Source: FEN-33 sp963768775 (lineage in GTDB: Archaea; Thermoplasmatota; Thermoplasmata; Methanomassiliicoccales; UBA472). Taken from it: a stretch of 41,857 nt of DNA. The stretch covers positions 1 through 41,857 of the forward strand of contig CAVYIY010000001.1 of NCBI GenBank assembly GCA_963768775.1. Reading direction: 5' to 3'. Within the stretch, counting starts at the first letter, position 1. Each line of letters opens with the position of its first letter. Under the pieces are notes generated by a model. It searched no databases and was not told the origin of the DNA. It saw nothing but the letters and a program-made list of their open reading frames with translations. A program made the position numbers and the translations under genes. Below are positions 17,864 through 26,606 of this stretch, piece by piece.

Positions 17864-19317
17864 TTGAACCCCTTCGATCGACTCAAGCTCGCCATCGCCC
17901 GCACCAGGCTGACCTCGAGCAGGCTGGAGGCGGGAACGGAGCATCCATTGGAGAGCTGGATATTGACGAAAGTGTCGGCTGAGGCGGGCAAGAGCCTGGA
18001 ATTGCGGCGCACCATCGGTCGGCCGAGGCCTGAGCAGGTGGACCGGGCCATGCTGCGCCAGTACCAGCTATACAAGGTCAGAAAGATGATCGAGTACACT
18101 GGGGAGAACAGCTACTTCTACAAGGCTCGATGGAAGGAATCGGGGATCAAGGCATCGGACATCCGAACGTACGATGACCTGTGCAAGATACCGCTCGACG
18201 GAGCCGAAGGATCTGGCCGATGCTCCCTTGGAATTCCTCTGCGTCTCGCAGACCAAGGTGATGAGGGCCTTCACCACCTCGGGCACCAGCGGCATCAGGA
18301 AGAGGCTGTTCTACACCCGCGACGACATCCTGAACATCGTGGACTCGATCGCCGTGGCGCTGAAGAACGCTGGCATGAATGAGAATGACACGCTGCAGAT
18401 CATGTTCCCCACCGTCGCTGCCTGGGACCCGGGCCTTATGCTCGAAGGGGCATGCAAGGTGGCCGGCCTGAAGGCGGTCAACGCCTCGACTACGGACATC
18501 GAGGAGCAGCTGGGCATCATGCGGCGGAATCGGACCAACATGATGATCGGCCTGACCTCTTTCATCTACCGGATCACCGTACTGGCCAGGGAGAAGTACG
18601 ACCTGAGGAAGCTTCGGCATCAAGGCGATAATCCTCTCGGCGGAGCCATTGCCTGAGGCGATGCGCCGCGAGATCGAATCGGCCTGGGGATGCAAGGCGT
18701 TGAGCCAATACGGAATGACCGAGATGGGGTTGGCCACCACCATCGAGTGCACCGCCCAGGACGGATTGCACGTCAACGAGGCCGATTTCCTGCCCGAGGT
18801 GATCGATCCGGACACCGGCAAGCACTGCGCCAACCGGGATGAGGGGGAGCTGATCTGGACCAGCCTCAGCTTCGAAGGCTCGCCGTTGGTGCGCTATCGC
18901 TCTTACGACGTCTCCGCCACCATCGAGCCTCCCTGCAGCTGCGGTTTCGGCGCAGTGGGAAAGATCGCGAAGATCAGGGGAAGGCGGGATATGCAGACGA
19001 AGATTGGTTTCGGGGAGAAGGTCTATCCACTGTTGTTCGACGAGGCGATTCTGGGCGTGAAAGGCTCACTGGGATATCAGCTCATCATAGACAGGCCAGC
19101 GTACAAGGACCGGTTGACTTTCAAGGTGGAATTCGCGGGGGACCCGGTACAAGGCAAGGAGGAATTGCTGAGGTCCATCCTCGCTTTGGCCGAGATCCGC
19201 TCGGGGCTGGAGAACGATCTGCTGGATTCACCGGAGGTCGAGGTCCTTCTTCCGGACCAGAAAGGCTGGGTGCCCAAGACCCGCACCATCGTCGACAACA
19301 GAAAGCAGTTCGATTGA
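17864..19317 (+). CDS. PaaK-like AMP-forming CoA ligase (two frameshifts)
   Basis: About 484 residues when repaired, of the phenylacetate-CoA ligase branch of adenylate-forming enzymes, which activate an acid with ATP and join it to CoA. The nucleotide loop FTTSGTSGIRKR, the YGMTEMGLA motif and a C-terminal GRRDMQTKIGFGEKVYP region are clear. Fragment joins lie near 18199 (one extra G before ACGGAGCCG) and near 18613 (one extra T before CGGCATCAAG). A TTG at 17864 is the only visible start; GGATAAATC about 25-35 bases upstream could be its TATA box, giving a leaderless message. The acid substrate cannot be predicted. A ferritin-like gene follows after 104 bases. Confidence 0.8.
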
Positions 19318-19421
19318 TGGATATTTGACCCGGAGGAATTGGGAGGAAAGCTCAGAATCGATCTCGTAGTTGAATGCGCTCCCCTATTAGCCGAATTCGA
19401 CTAGTAGTCGTGGTGAAATCG

Positions 19422-19934
19422 ATGGAGATTAGGACATCCGTGGAATTGCACAGGCTCCCGACGAAGGCCCTTCAGATCGAAATGAGCTACGAGACCATAG
19501 CCGACTGGGAAGGCTTTGTGTCGGTCAGCAGCCCAGAGTTCCGCGATACCCTCTTCGGTTTGATTTCTGAGTCGGAGAAGCATGAATCCCTGGTGAAGGA
19601 GATGATCGGGATGATCATGGTGCCGCAGGGCGCAGAACAATTGCCTCTCGGGCAACCGCGGTTCGATTTCTCTCACAGGGGCGAACTCGATGTCATGATG
19701 GAGCTGCTGCGGTACGAGAAGCTCGCCTTCGATTTTTATTCAAGCATCCGGGCGGCAGCTAGCAATATTGGCGGCAAGGAGTTCGTAAACAACGGGAACA
19801 TGCCGCGCTTCCTGGCTATCCTGGACCAGCTCGTGCATGAGGAGAGCGATCACGAGCATCTGGTTTCAGGCTTTCTCGGCAATGTCAATGATCCACTGAT
19901 TACTGGTGCTAGTTCTTTTCCATTGAAAGGTTAG
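19422..19934 (+). CDS. Ferritin-like diiron-type four-helix protein
   Basis: A 170-residue, mostly helical protein with acidic and histidine residues placed as in rubrerythrin/ferritin-like bundles: IEMSYETI in helix 1, SESEKHESLV in helix 2, ELLRYEKLAFDFY in helix 3 and HEESDHEHL (an ExxH) in helix 4. No rubredoxin-like CxxC is attached. Such proteins bind two irons and act on peroxide, store iron or do something unknown. The ATG at 19422 follows GGTGA; an upstream extension to 19374 adds a hydrophobic stretch that looks accidental. It is free-standing, between the CoA ligase and pdxT. Confidence 0.65.
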   Translation: MEIRTSVELHRLPTKALQIEMSYETIADWEGFVSVSSPEFRDTLFGLISESEKHESLVKEMIGMIMVPQGAEQLPLGQPRFDFSHRGELDVMMELLRYEKLAFDFYSSIRAAASNIGGKEFVNNGNMPRFLAILDQLVHEESDHEHLVSGFLGNVNDPLITGASSFPLKG

Positions 19935-20010
19935 AAGCAAGAACTGTCCTCGAATCATTAATCGATTTTCCGAAAAGTATTAGTTGCGCGCTCAAATTGT
20001 AGAGGCCCAG

Positions 20011-20604
20011 ATGAAGATAGGTGTCATCTCGGTCCAAGGGGCATTTCCAGAGCACATCCGGGCGACAGAGCGGGCTCTGGCGAACACCGGGATGAAGGGC
20101 ACGGTCCACGCGGTGCGAAGGGCGGAGCAGCTGGACCAGGTGGATGCGATAATCATCCCTGGGGGGGAATCGACCACCATCTCCCGGCTGCTGGTCCGTT
20201 TCGGGCTGCACGAGCGCATCGTGCAAATGGCCGGCGAAGGCATCCCCATCCTGGGGACCTGCGCCGGACTGGTGCTCTTGGCAAAGGAGGGGGACGGCCA
20301 GGTGGAGAAGACCGACACCAAGCTCCTCGATCTGATGGACATGGCGGTCGACCGCAACGCCTTCGGGCGGCAAAGGGAGTCGTTCGAGGCGGAGCTGAAG
20401 ATCAAGGGGATGGATGGCCCGTTCCCGGCGATCTTCATCCGCGCGCCGCTGATAACGCGGGTATGGGGCAGGTGCCAGGAGATGGCGCGGTATGAGAACT
20501 GCATCGTCATGGCCAAACAGGAGAACCTGTTGGCGCTCTCCTTCCATCCAGAGCTGTCCTCGGATACCCGCATCCACGAGATGCTGGTCAGAATGGTCCG
20601 CTGA
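20011..20604 (+). CDS. pdxT: Pyridoxal 5'-phosphate synthase glutaminase subunit
   Basis: A 197-residue class I glutaminase that supplies ammonia to PdxS in de novo vitamin B6 synthesis. The nucleophile is C84 in GTCAGLVLL; H179 and E181 in FHPE complete the triad. KIGVISVQGAFPEH, PGGESTTISRL and FIRAPLI are all PdxT blocks. The synthase subunit gene pdxS is not in this window. CCGAAAAGTATTAG about 30-40 bases upstream looks like BRE/TATA, so the ATG at 20011 is probably near the transcript start. It converges on the GGGP synthase gene, six bases away. The frame is intact. Confidence 0.93.
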   Translation: MKIGVISVQGAFPEHIRATERALANTGMKGTVHAVRRAEQLDQVDAIIIPGGESTTISRLLVRFGLHERIVQMAGEGIPILGTCAGLVLLAKEGDGQVEKTDTKLLDLMDMAVDRNAFGRQRESFEAELKIKGMDGPFPAIFIRAPLITRVWGRCQEMARYENCIVMAKQENLLALSFHPELSSDTRIHEMLVRMVR

Positions 20605-20609
20605 TCCTT

Positions 20610-21347
20610 CTAGCCCTTCACGGCTTTGATCATGCTCTCCAAGCGAGCCATGTAGCCGCCGTTCTCCACGATCGTACCGGTGACGATGATGTCCGCCCCT
20701 GCCTTCTTGACCATGATCGCCTGCTCGGGCGTCCTTATCCCTCCGCCGATGATCACCGGGATCTTCACCCTGCTCTTGACCGAAGCGATCATCTCTGGAG
20801 TCAATGGCTCCGGGGCGCCGCTTCCCGCTTCGAAGTAGATGATGTCCATGCCGAGGAACTGCGCCGCCAGCCCATAGGCGACGGCGGTCGCGGCGTCGTC
20901 GCGCTTGATCAGGTCGGCCTCGCCGACCTCCCCCACCTTCATGCCCGGCTCGACGATCATGTAGCCCATGGAGATGGTCTCCAGGCCCAGTTTGGCGATG
21001 ATCGGAGCGGCCATCACTTGTTCCCCGATGATGTTCTTGCGGTTGCGGGAGTTGAGCATGCTCATGAAATAGATGGCATCGGCGTTGCGGGCGATGGCAT
21101 GGGCGCCGGACGGGAAGTAGATGACCGGGACCTTCGCCACCTTCTTGATCGCCAGGACCGTGTTGTCCAGATTCTCCTGGGTGACGTCGGTGGAGCCGCC
21201 CACCATGATGGCGTCGGTGCCCAGTCTCTCGGCGCAGGAAGCGATCTCGGCCGCCTTGTCGTAGCTCTGCTTGGCCGGGTCGATCAGGGTCATGTGCATG
21301 GTCCGCTTGGCTCTGACCCGCTCCAATATGTAATCCTTGACTTTCAC
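20610..21347 (-). CDS. Geranylgeranylglyceryl phosphate synthase
   Basis: A 245-residue TIM-barrel prenyltransferase that joins geranylgeranyl diphosphate to sn-glycerol-1-phosphate, the first ether bond of archaeal membrane lipids. HMTLIDPAKQ near 18-27, VGGSTDVT near 49-56, YFPSGAH near 77-83, YFEAGSGAP near 171-179 and IGGGIRTPEQA near 200-210 are the substrate-phosphate loops. Start is GTG at 21347, preceded by GGGAGG at six bases. The open frame continues far upstream, but that part belongs to another frame of the next gene. It overlaps the DGGGP synthase stop as GTGA, so the two lipid enzymes are translationally coupled. Confidence 0.93.
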   Translation of the reverse strand: MKVKDYILERVRAKRTMHMTLIDPAKQSYDKAAEIASCAERLGTDAIMVGGSTDVTQENLDNTVLAIKKVAKVPVIYFPSGAHAIARNADAIYFMSMLNSRNRKNIIGEQVMAAPIIAKLGLETISMGYMIVEPGMKVGEVGEADLIKRDDAATAVAYGLAAQFLGMDIIYFEAGSGAPEPLTPEMIASVKSRVKIPVIIGGGIRTPEQAIMVKKAGADIIVTGTIVENGGYMARLESMIKAVKG

Positions 21348-22159
21348 AGGATTCCTCCCACGAGGAAAGCGACAAGCGCAACAATCATTCCGATCTTCGC
21401 CCAGTATTGCCCCTGCTTCGGACTTCGAAAATGAACAATGGCACAGTATATAAAGATTGCATCCGCCGCCATTACCACCGCTAGGTAAGGCCAGCCCAGG
21501 AATCCTGTCAGGTAAGGTAGCGGGCTCAAGGCCACCGCGCTCAGGAACGCCAGGCTGCCGATGATGCCCGCATTCCTCTTGCCGATGCGCTTGGGAAGGG
21601 TGAGGCGGTCGAAGTCGGCCTCCATGTCCTGGATGTCCTTCACGATCTCCCGCCCCAGAGTGGCGAGGAAGGCCATGGCGGCGATGACGACTACCTGATC
21701 GACGTGCTCCACCACCGCCCCGCCCAGGAGGAACAGCGCCCCGGTCAGCCAGGCTATCGAAAGGTTGCCGGTTAGGCCTGCCTTCTTCGTGGACATCTCG
21801 TATGCCAGCATGACGAGGACGGCCGAGACGACGATCGCCATCGAGGTCAGGTTCAGGAAGATCGCAAGGAAGACGGAGATGACGAATGCCGAGATGGAGA
21901 GGCACAGTGCCGTCTTCGGCTTCATGCGGCCGGACGGTATGGGCCTCTCCGGATGAGCCACCTTGTCGACCTCGCGGTCGTAGTAGTCGTTCAGCGAGTT
22001 TCCGCCGGCCACGAAGGCGAAGACCACCGCCGAGCCGATGGCGAGCATCGCCCAGGAATCAAGAAGGGACGGCCCGGCGGCGATGAGCGCCCCGAGTAGC
22101 AGTCCCACGACGCCCATGATGCAGTTACCCATTCTGAGCAACTGGAGGTACTGGTTCAC
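21344..22159 (-). CDS. Digeranylgeranylglyceryl phosphate synthase (UbiA family)
   Basis: A 271-residue membrane prenyltransferase with about eight or nine transmembrane helices that adds the second geranylgeranyl chain to GGGP. The two aspartate motifs are NSLNDYYDREVD (near 54-65) and KDIQDMEAD (near 175-183), binding magnesium-diphosphate. HPERPIPSGRM follows the first. Coupling with the gene for the preceding enzyme in the pathway strongly supports this role over other UbiA family members. The gene is first in the two-gene unit, with a promoter in the 125-base divergent gap shared with the M50 protease gene. Confidence 0.92.
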   Translation of the reverse strand: MNQYLQLLRMGNCIMGVVGLLLGALIAAGPSLLDSWAMLAIGSAVVFAFVAGGNSLNDYYDREVDKVAHPERPIPSGRMKPKTALCLSISAFVISVFLAIFLNLTSMAIVVSAVLVMLAYEMSTKKAGLTGNLSIAWLTGALFLLGGAVVEHVDQVVVIAAMAFLATLGREIVKDIQDMEADFDRLTLPKRIGKRNAGIIGSLAFLSAVALSPLPYLTGFLGWPYLAVVMAADAIFIYCAIVHFRSPKQGQYWAKIGMIVALVAFLVGGIL

Positions 22160-22245
22160 GGCGGCAGATTCTATTGGGCATTCTTAGACTTTTGCTAGGC
22201 ATCGCGGTCGCATCCAGTGTGCGCGAATTGAGTCTATTTCGGGCA

Positions 22246-22284
22246 AATCTATATAGTAGCGTTCTTGATAGGGGCGATACCCCT
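22246..22284 (+). promoter_or_regulatory. TATA and start-proximal inverted repeat of the M50 gene
   Basis: CTATATAGTAG near 22248-22258 is TATA-like. AGGGG (22270-22274) and CCCCT (22280-22284) form a 5-bp stem with a five-base loop that ends one base before the ATG, so the GGGG ribosome site would be paired when folded. Confidence 0.45.
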
Positions 22285-23716
22285 ATGGACCAAGCTGCTG
22301 AGGTTGAATCGATCCGGTCGGCGGTGGCGAAGCACTTCATCATTTACGATGTGCGGGCCAGCTACGAATCGGTCTCCATGTTCATCACTCCGGACAAGAG
22401 CGTCCTGGAGACACACTTCGAGGAGCTGCGGAAGGAGATGGCCTCGAAGGGCTACATCCCGATCCTGGAATACGTGGGCGGGGAGTACCAGATCTCGGTG
22501 GTCAGGAAGCCGGCAGCGGTGACCCGCCGACCCTGGATCAATCTGGTGCTGCTGGTAATCACTGCGGGGACGACCATTTTCGCCGGCGCCTTCCTTTGGG
22601 CCGGATACAATTTCAGCGACAATCTGATGACCGCGGACAATTTCCTCTACGGCTCCTTGTTCTTCGCCCTCCCGCTCCTAACAATCCTGGGAGTGCACGA
22701 GCTTTCCCATTATCTCATGTCCCGGCGCTACGGCATCGACGCCTCTCTCCCTTACTTCATCCCTTCCATCCCGCCTCTGGGCACGTTCGGCGCGTTCATA
22801 TCCATGCGCGACCCGATGCCGAACAAAAAGGCCTTGGTCGACATCGGCTTCGCCGGTCCGTTGGGCGGTTTGTTGGTTACCATCCCCGTGGCGATCATCG
22901 GTCTGATGCTCAACGCGCAGGGAATTCCCCATCCCGGCATCCCGCCCGGAGGGCAGACCGCGATCAGCAACCCTCTCATCTACGGCCTCATGTCGTTCCT
23001 CATCCCCTCGCCCGACGGAGTATTCATCCACCCCACGGCGTTCGCCGCCTGGGTCGGCTTCTTCGTTACCGCCATCAATCTGCTACCGGCAGGGCAATTG
23101 GACGGGGGACATATCGCCCGGGGACTGCTCGGCGACAAGTCAATGTACCTGAGCATCGCCACCATAATGGCCCTGTTCGTGATGGGAATATTCTACTCAG
23201 GCTGGTTCCTGTTCGCCATTTTGATCGTCTTCCTGGGGGTGAAGCATCCGGCTCCGCTGAACGACGTTTCGCGTCTCGACAGCAAACGTGTCGGCGTGGG
23301 GGTCCTGGCACTCGTGCTCCTAGTGGGGAGCTTCGTGCTGGTCCCGCTGTCCGATGTGCCGGTGACCAACACCTTCGAGATCGACCTGGTGAGCGAGAAC
23401 AACACGACCGTCGCCGCTGGCTCCATGGCGCTCTTCTATTTCAACGTCAACGAACACCGGGACGGTCAACATCACGGTCCAGCTGGATGTCCATCAGATG
23501 CCGGCGAACTGGAGCGCGGTGATCTATCCGATAGACCAGAATGCCAGCGGGGCGACGAGCACGCTTATCGTCAGCGTCCCTTACGGCAACCATACGCAGG
23601 TGGCGATGCGCATCGCGGTGCCTTCGGGCGAGCCTCCCAGCACCAAGGTCATCGTATTGCAGGGCACGACCTCCGACACCGACGTGAGCAGGCAGTTCAC
23701 CATCACCGTCGCTTGA
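22285..23716 (+). CDS. M50 (site-2 protease) family membrane metalloprotease (one frameshift)
   Basis: A polytopic membrane protein of about 477 residues. A soluble N-terminal domain (about 1-80) precedes the membrane core, which has the zinc site HELSH (H138, E139, H142) and the third-ligand motif NLLPAGQLDGGH (D274). The sequence is like archaeal and plant EGY-type site-2 proteases. After the last helix (about 370-385) is an exported beta domain, with a frameshift near 23452 (one extra G before AACACCGGG) that joins FNVN to NTGTVNITVQL. Cleaves membrane proteins within the bilayer; substrate unknown. The ATG at 22285 directly abuts a small inverted repeat. Its 3' end overlaps the tRNA methyltransferase gene by 14 bases. 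Confidence 0.85.
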
Positions 23717-24710
23717 AGACGCAGTACTCCCTGGTCAACGAGCGGTGCACCCTCTGCGAATGCCTTTCTTCCAGTAACACTGAGGCGGGATGCTTCACCA
23801 TCTTGGGGAAGACCACACCCGCCCTGGCGCCTGGTGACAGGATGCCAGCAATGCTTGACGAGGGCTCTCTCATGAAGCTCCTCGACCGGCTCCTTGCGCG
23901 TCGAGGCGCTCCTTCCATAGGGAGGGTCTGTCGCGACCGCATCCACTGTCTCCGAAGACCTCATCGCAGGTCCCCGATGTCGGCGACCTCCAGCCGCTCG
24001 AAGGCCACATCGAAGTGCCTCAGGTTCTCGGCGCATCCCTCGATCATCTCCGGGGAGATGTCCGATCCCAAGGTCTTCGCCCCGACCAGCGACGCCTCGA
24101 GGAGGATGCCACCGGTGCCGCAGAACGGGTCCAGGAGCGTCTGTCCTCTGCGCACCCGGGTGAGATTGACCAGCGCTCTGGCGTAGCGGGGATGGAGCGA
24201 GACCGGCGAGAAATAGGGGCGGCTCCTGACGTGCCTCATTTCATACTGGTCCTTGTCGATCTCCCGCTCCTCCAAGAAGAAGTGCAGCCTGTCGGCGAGC
24301 AGGATTCTCGAGTCTCAGGTCGGGGGTCTGCAGGTCGATCTTCCTCTGCGCGGAAAGCACCTCTCCCGCCTTCCGGATGATGACGTTGGCTAGTTCCGGC
24401 TCCCCGCGTCCACGGTAGTCGTTTCACCCTGATGCTGATGCTGCCCTCTGGCAGTTCGAGCGAGGAGGCGAACGCAGTCAACTCGTCGAGGTTGCAACTG
24501 CCATGATACGAACCGACCCGGTGAGTGAGGGCCAGGCGCTCGGCCACGCGCTCCATTTCGCATTCCGCTCAGCTCCGAGAGCACATACCCCGGTCCAGAG
24601 TCGAAGGACGATGGGGCTCGAACCTCCGCTTGCACGGTTGCCCGCACCTCCGCTTCCGGAAGGCTGGGATGCTCACCGCTCAGCTCGAACAGGTACGGTC
24701 GACGCTCCAT
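23703..24710 (-). CDS. tRNA (guanine-10-N2) methyltransferase, Trm11/TrmG10 type (about five frameshifts)
   Basis: Fragments in all three frames spell one protein of about 335 residues: RPYLFELSGEHPSLPEAEV (N terminus), ERVAERLALTHRVGSY, RGRGEPELANVIIRKAGEVL, HVRSRPYFSPVSLHPRYAR, the SAM-binding LLDPFCGTGGILLEA, the catalytic DPPYG, and the C terminus VHRSLTREYCVF. The order and content match the archaeal THUMP-containing enzyme that methylates G10 of tRNA. Shifts lie near 24560, 24420, 24300, 23955 and 23870. All catalytic blocks survive, so error is more likely than decay. It lies 22 bases after radA on the same strand and probably shares its transcript. Confidence 0.8.
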
Positions 24711-24732
24711 TTTGAACGCTCAGCGATAGCAC

Positions 24733-25678
24733 TCAGTCCCTTATGCCTTCTTCTGACACGCGAGAACACCGCTTCGGCCTCGGGCAGGTTGGGGGAGTCG
24801 ATCAGTCGTGCGATGCGCTTTCCGCCCTTGCTCTTGCGCAGGTACAGGCGGTAGGTGGCCGCATGCCCGACGATATGTCCTCCGATTGGACGGGTCGGGT
24901 CGCCGAAGAACGCGTCTGGCTTGGCCGACACCTGGTTGGTGACGGCCACGACCGAATTGGTCAGATCCCCGAATCTCAAGCAGATCGTGCAGGTGCTTGT
25001 TCAGCAATTGCTGCCTCTCGGCCAAAGCGCCTCTGCCAACGTACTCGGCACGGAAGTGGGCGGTCAACGAGTCGACTATGAGGAGCCTGACCGGGATGGT
25101 GTGGGACATCTCCATGGCCTTCTCGACCAGTAGCATCTGGTGGGATGAGTTGAACGCCCGTGCGACATGGATCTTATGCAGGGCCTCGATCGGGTCCACA
25201 TCCATCGCCCTCGCAATCTGAGACGATTCGTTCCGGTCTGAACGTGTTCTCGGTATCGATGACGATGACCTCTCCGTCCAGTCCTCCCCGTTCGTACGGG
25301 CAGGCCGGCGTTGACGGCCAGCTGGAAGCAGATCTGGGTCTTCCCGCTTCCGAACTCGCCGAAGAACTCGGTGATGGCCTGCGTCTCGAAGCCGCCGCCC
25401 ATCAGCTCGTCGAAAGCCTTCGAGCAGGAGGTCAGCTTCTTCATGTTCTGCCGTCTTTCCAGGATCACGTCACCGGGTTCGAAGCCACCGACATCGGCGG
25501 CTTCCTTGGCCGCCGCGATAATCTTCGCCGCGGCCGCCTCCCCGATCTCGCATGTTTCCGCTAGGTTCTTCGGGGATTCGACCGCGATCGACATCAGATC
25601 AGTGTAACCGGCATCACGTAGCTTCTCTGCAGTTGCGGGTCCTACTCCAGGCAACTCTTCTATTTCCTTCTCTGCCAT
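24733..25678 (-). CDS. radA: DNA repair and recombination protein RadA (about four frameshifts)
   Basis: Archaeal strand-exchange recombinase (Rad51/RecA family). The helix-hairpin-helix DNA-binding domain is LPGVGPATAEKLRDAGYTDL (9-28). Walker A is GEFGSGKT (107-114), then GGLDGEVIVIDTENTFRPER, FNSSHQMLL, LLIVDSLTAHFRAEY and the loop region VVAVTNQV. The C-terminal block RKSKGGKRIARLIDSPNLPE is diagnostic. Frames break near 25298, 25222, 24977 and 24757; removing a T at the last site gives the expected VFRVSEEGIRD ending with stop at 24733. About 314 residues when repaired. ATG at 25678 has AGGTG upstream. The protein is essential for homologous recombination in archaea, so these breaks are best read as sequence errors. 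Confidence 0.92.
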
Positions 25679-25710
25679 TGATGCACCTGCCTTTCTCTAT
25701 CGATACGGGG

Positions 25711-25718
25711 CTTATAAA
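25711..25718 (-). promoter_or_regulatory. TATA box of radA
   Basis: TTTATAAG on the minus strand, 33-40 bases before the radA ATG, predicts a short leader containing the AGGTG ribosome site. Confidence 0.55.
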
Positions 25719-25862
25719 CGTGCCATAGAGATGGACGAAAGTACCCCGTATTTCTCGGGAAATCAAGTTCGCGGGAAGGCAAATCAATCGTCGCCTTGCA
25801 GGCAGTCTAACGACGCTCGCGAGATACGGAGAATCCAGTCCTGAGCTCACCTTAAGAATCGT

Positions 25863-25876
25863 GAAAAAGGTTTAAA
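25863..25876 (+). promoter_or_regulatory. BRE/TATA of the membrane-protein gene
   Basis: GAAAAAGGTTTAAA is a good archaeal BRE plus TATA element; transcription would start near 25897, a few bases before the ATG at 25902. Confidence 0.6.
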
Positions 25877-25901
25877 TGTGCCCCTCACTTAACGGGTGAG
25901 C

Positions 25902-26606
25902 ATGGCCCGCAAGAAGAGAAAGGACGAGGTCGAGGAGCCGAAGTACGAGTTCGTTCCTCCTGACTTCGATGAGAAGGCCTTTCTCGAGAAGGACATCAAA
26001 GGAACCAAATCCTTGATAGTGGCCACTTTCCTCGGGATACTGGCAGGTGTGCTGGCATTCGCCTTGACGGGAATTTCCATCCTGCTCGGTGCAGTGGTCA
26101 TCATCGCCTGCGCAGTGAGCCTGAAATATCTAATCCCAATTCTGAGGATCGATTCCCAGGGGGTCGACAAGAAGACCCTAGTGGGCAATATCGCGATCAT
26201 ATTCCTGCTGAGCCTAGGGATATGGATCGTCATGCTCAATCCTCCCTTCAGCGATCAGATACCGCCGGAGATAACTAGCAGGGCGATCTACTTCAATTCC
26301 GGCTCTGGATGGACAAAATACGTGAGCGATGGGGCCACGCCCATCTATTCTGGGAACCAAGTGAACATCACCATAACCGTTCGCGACAATGACGCCGTGA
26401 ATAGCGTCAGCATCAGCGTGCATCTTTCTGGCAACCCGGATAATTTCGTCCCGATGAATGCGATGGCGGTCAAAGGCGTCTACGATCGCATCTCGACGTA
26501 CACCACTGGGGCGGTCGCGTCGTACATCTATAGTATTAGAGTAACCGACAGGGTCGGCCATCTAACCACGGTGTCCGACTCCTTCACGATCAACCCGCCG
26601 GCTTAG
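25902..26606 (+). CDS. Conserved-looking membrane protein with exported beta domain
   Basis: A 234-residue protein of unknown function. The N terminus is cytoplasmic and highly charged (ARKKRKDEVEEPKYEF). Two adjoining hydrophobic segments span about 42-80 and a third about 94-112, followed by an extracellular domain of about 120 residues, with the Ser/Thr/Asn-rich pattern and VNITITVRDND strand seen in Ig-like or cadherin-like beta sandwiches. No catalytic motif is visible. It is divergent from radA and converges on cca with a four-base overlap. GGTGAGC precedes the ATG; a GTG at 25896 is also possible. It may be a lineage-specific envelope protein. Confidence 0.7.
   Translation: MARKKRKDEVEEPKYEFVPPDFDEKAFLEKDIKGTKSLIVATFLGILAGVLAFALTGISILLGAVVIIACAVSLKYLIPILRIDSQGVDKKTLVGNIAIIFLLSLGIWIVMLNPPFSDQIPPEITSRAIYFNSGSGWTKYVSDGATPIYSGNQVNITITVRDNDAVNSVSISVHLSGNPDNFVPMNAMAVKGVYDRISTYTTGAVASYIYSIRVTDRVGHLTTVSDSFTINPPA

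Noticed and set aside
19909..21384. 491-codon minus-strand open frame across pdxT and the GGGP synthase
   Set aside because: Product is a low-complexity run of His, Arg and Gly and lies opposite or out of frame with two well-recognised genes.
21348..21905. Long N-terminal extension of the GGGP synthase frame
   Set aside because: It is the DGGGP synthase gene read in another frame; GTG 21347 with GGGAGG is the natural start.
23703..24710. Pseudogene interpretation of the frameshifted tRNA methyltransferase
   Set aside because: All catalytic blocks are intact and neighbouring essential genes show the same kind of one-base shifts.
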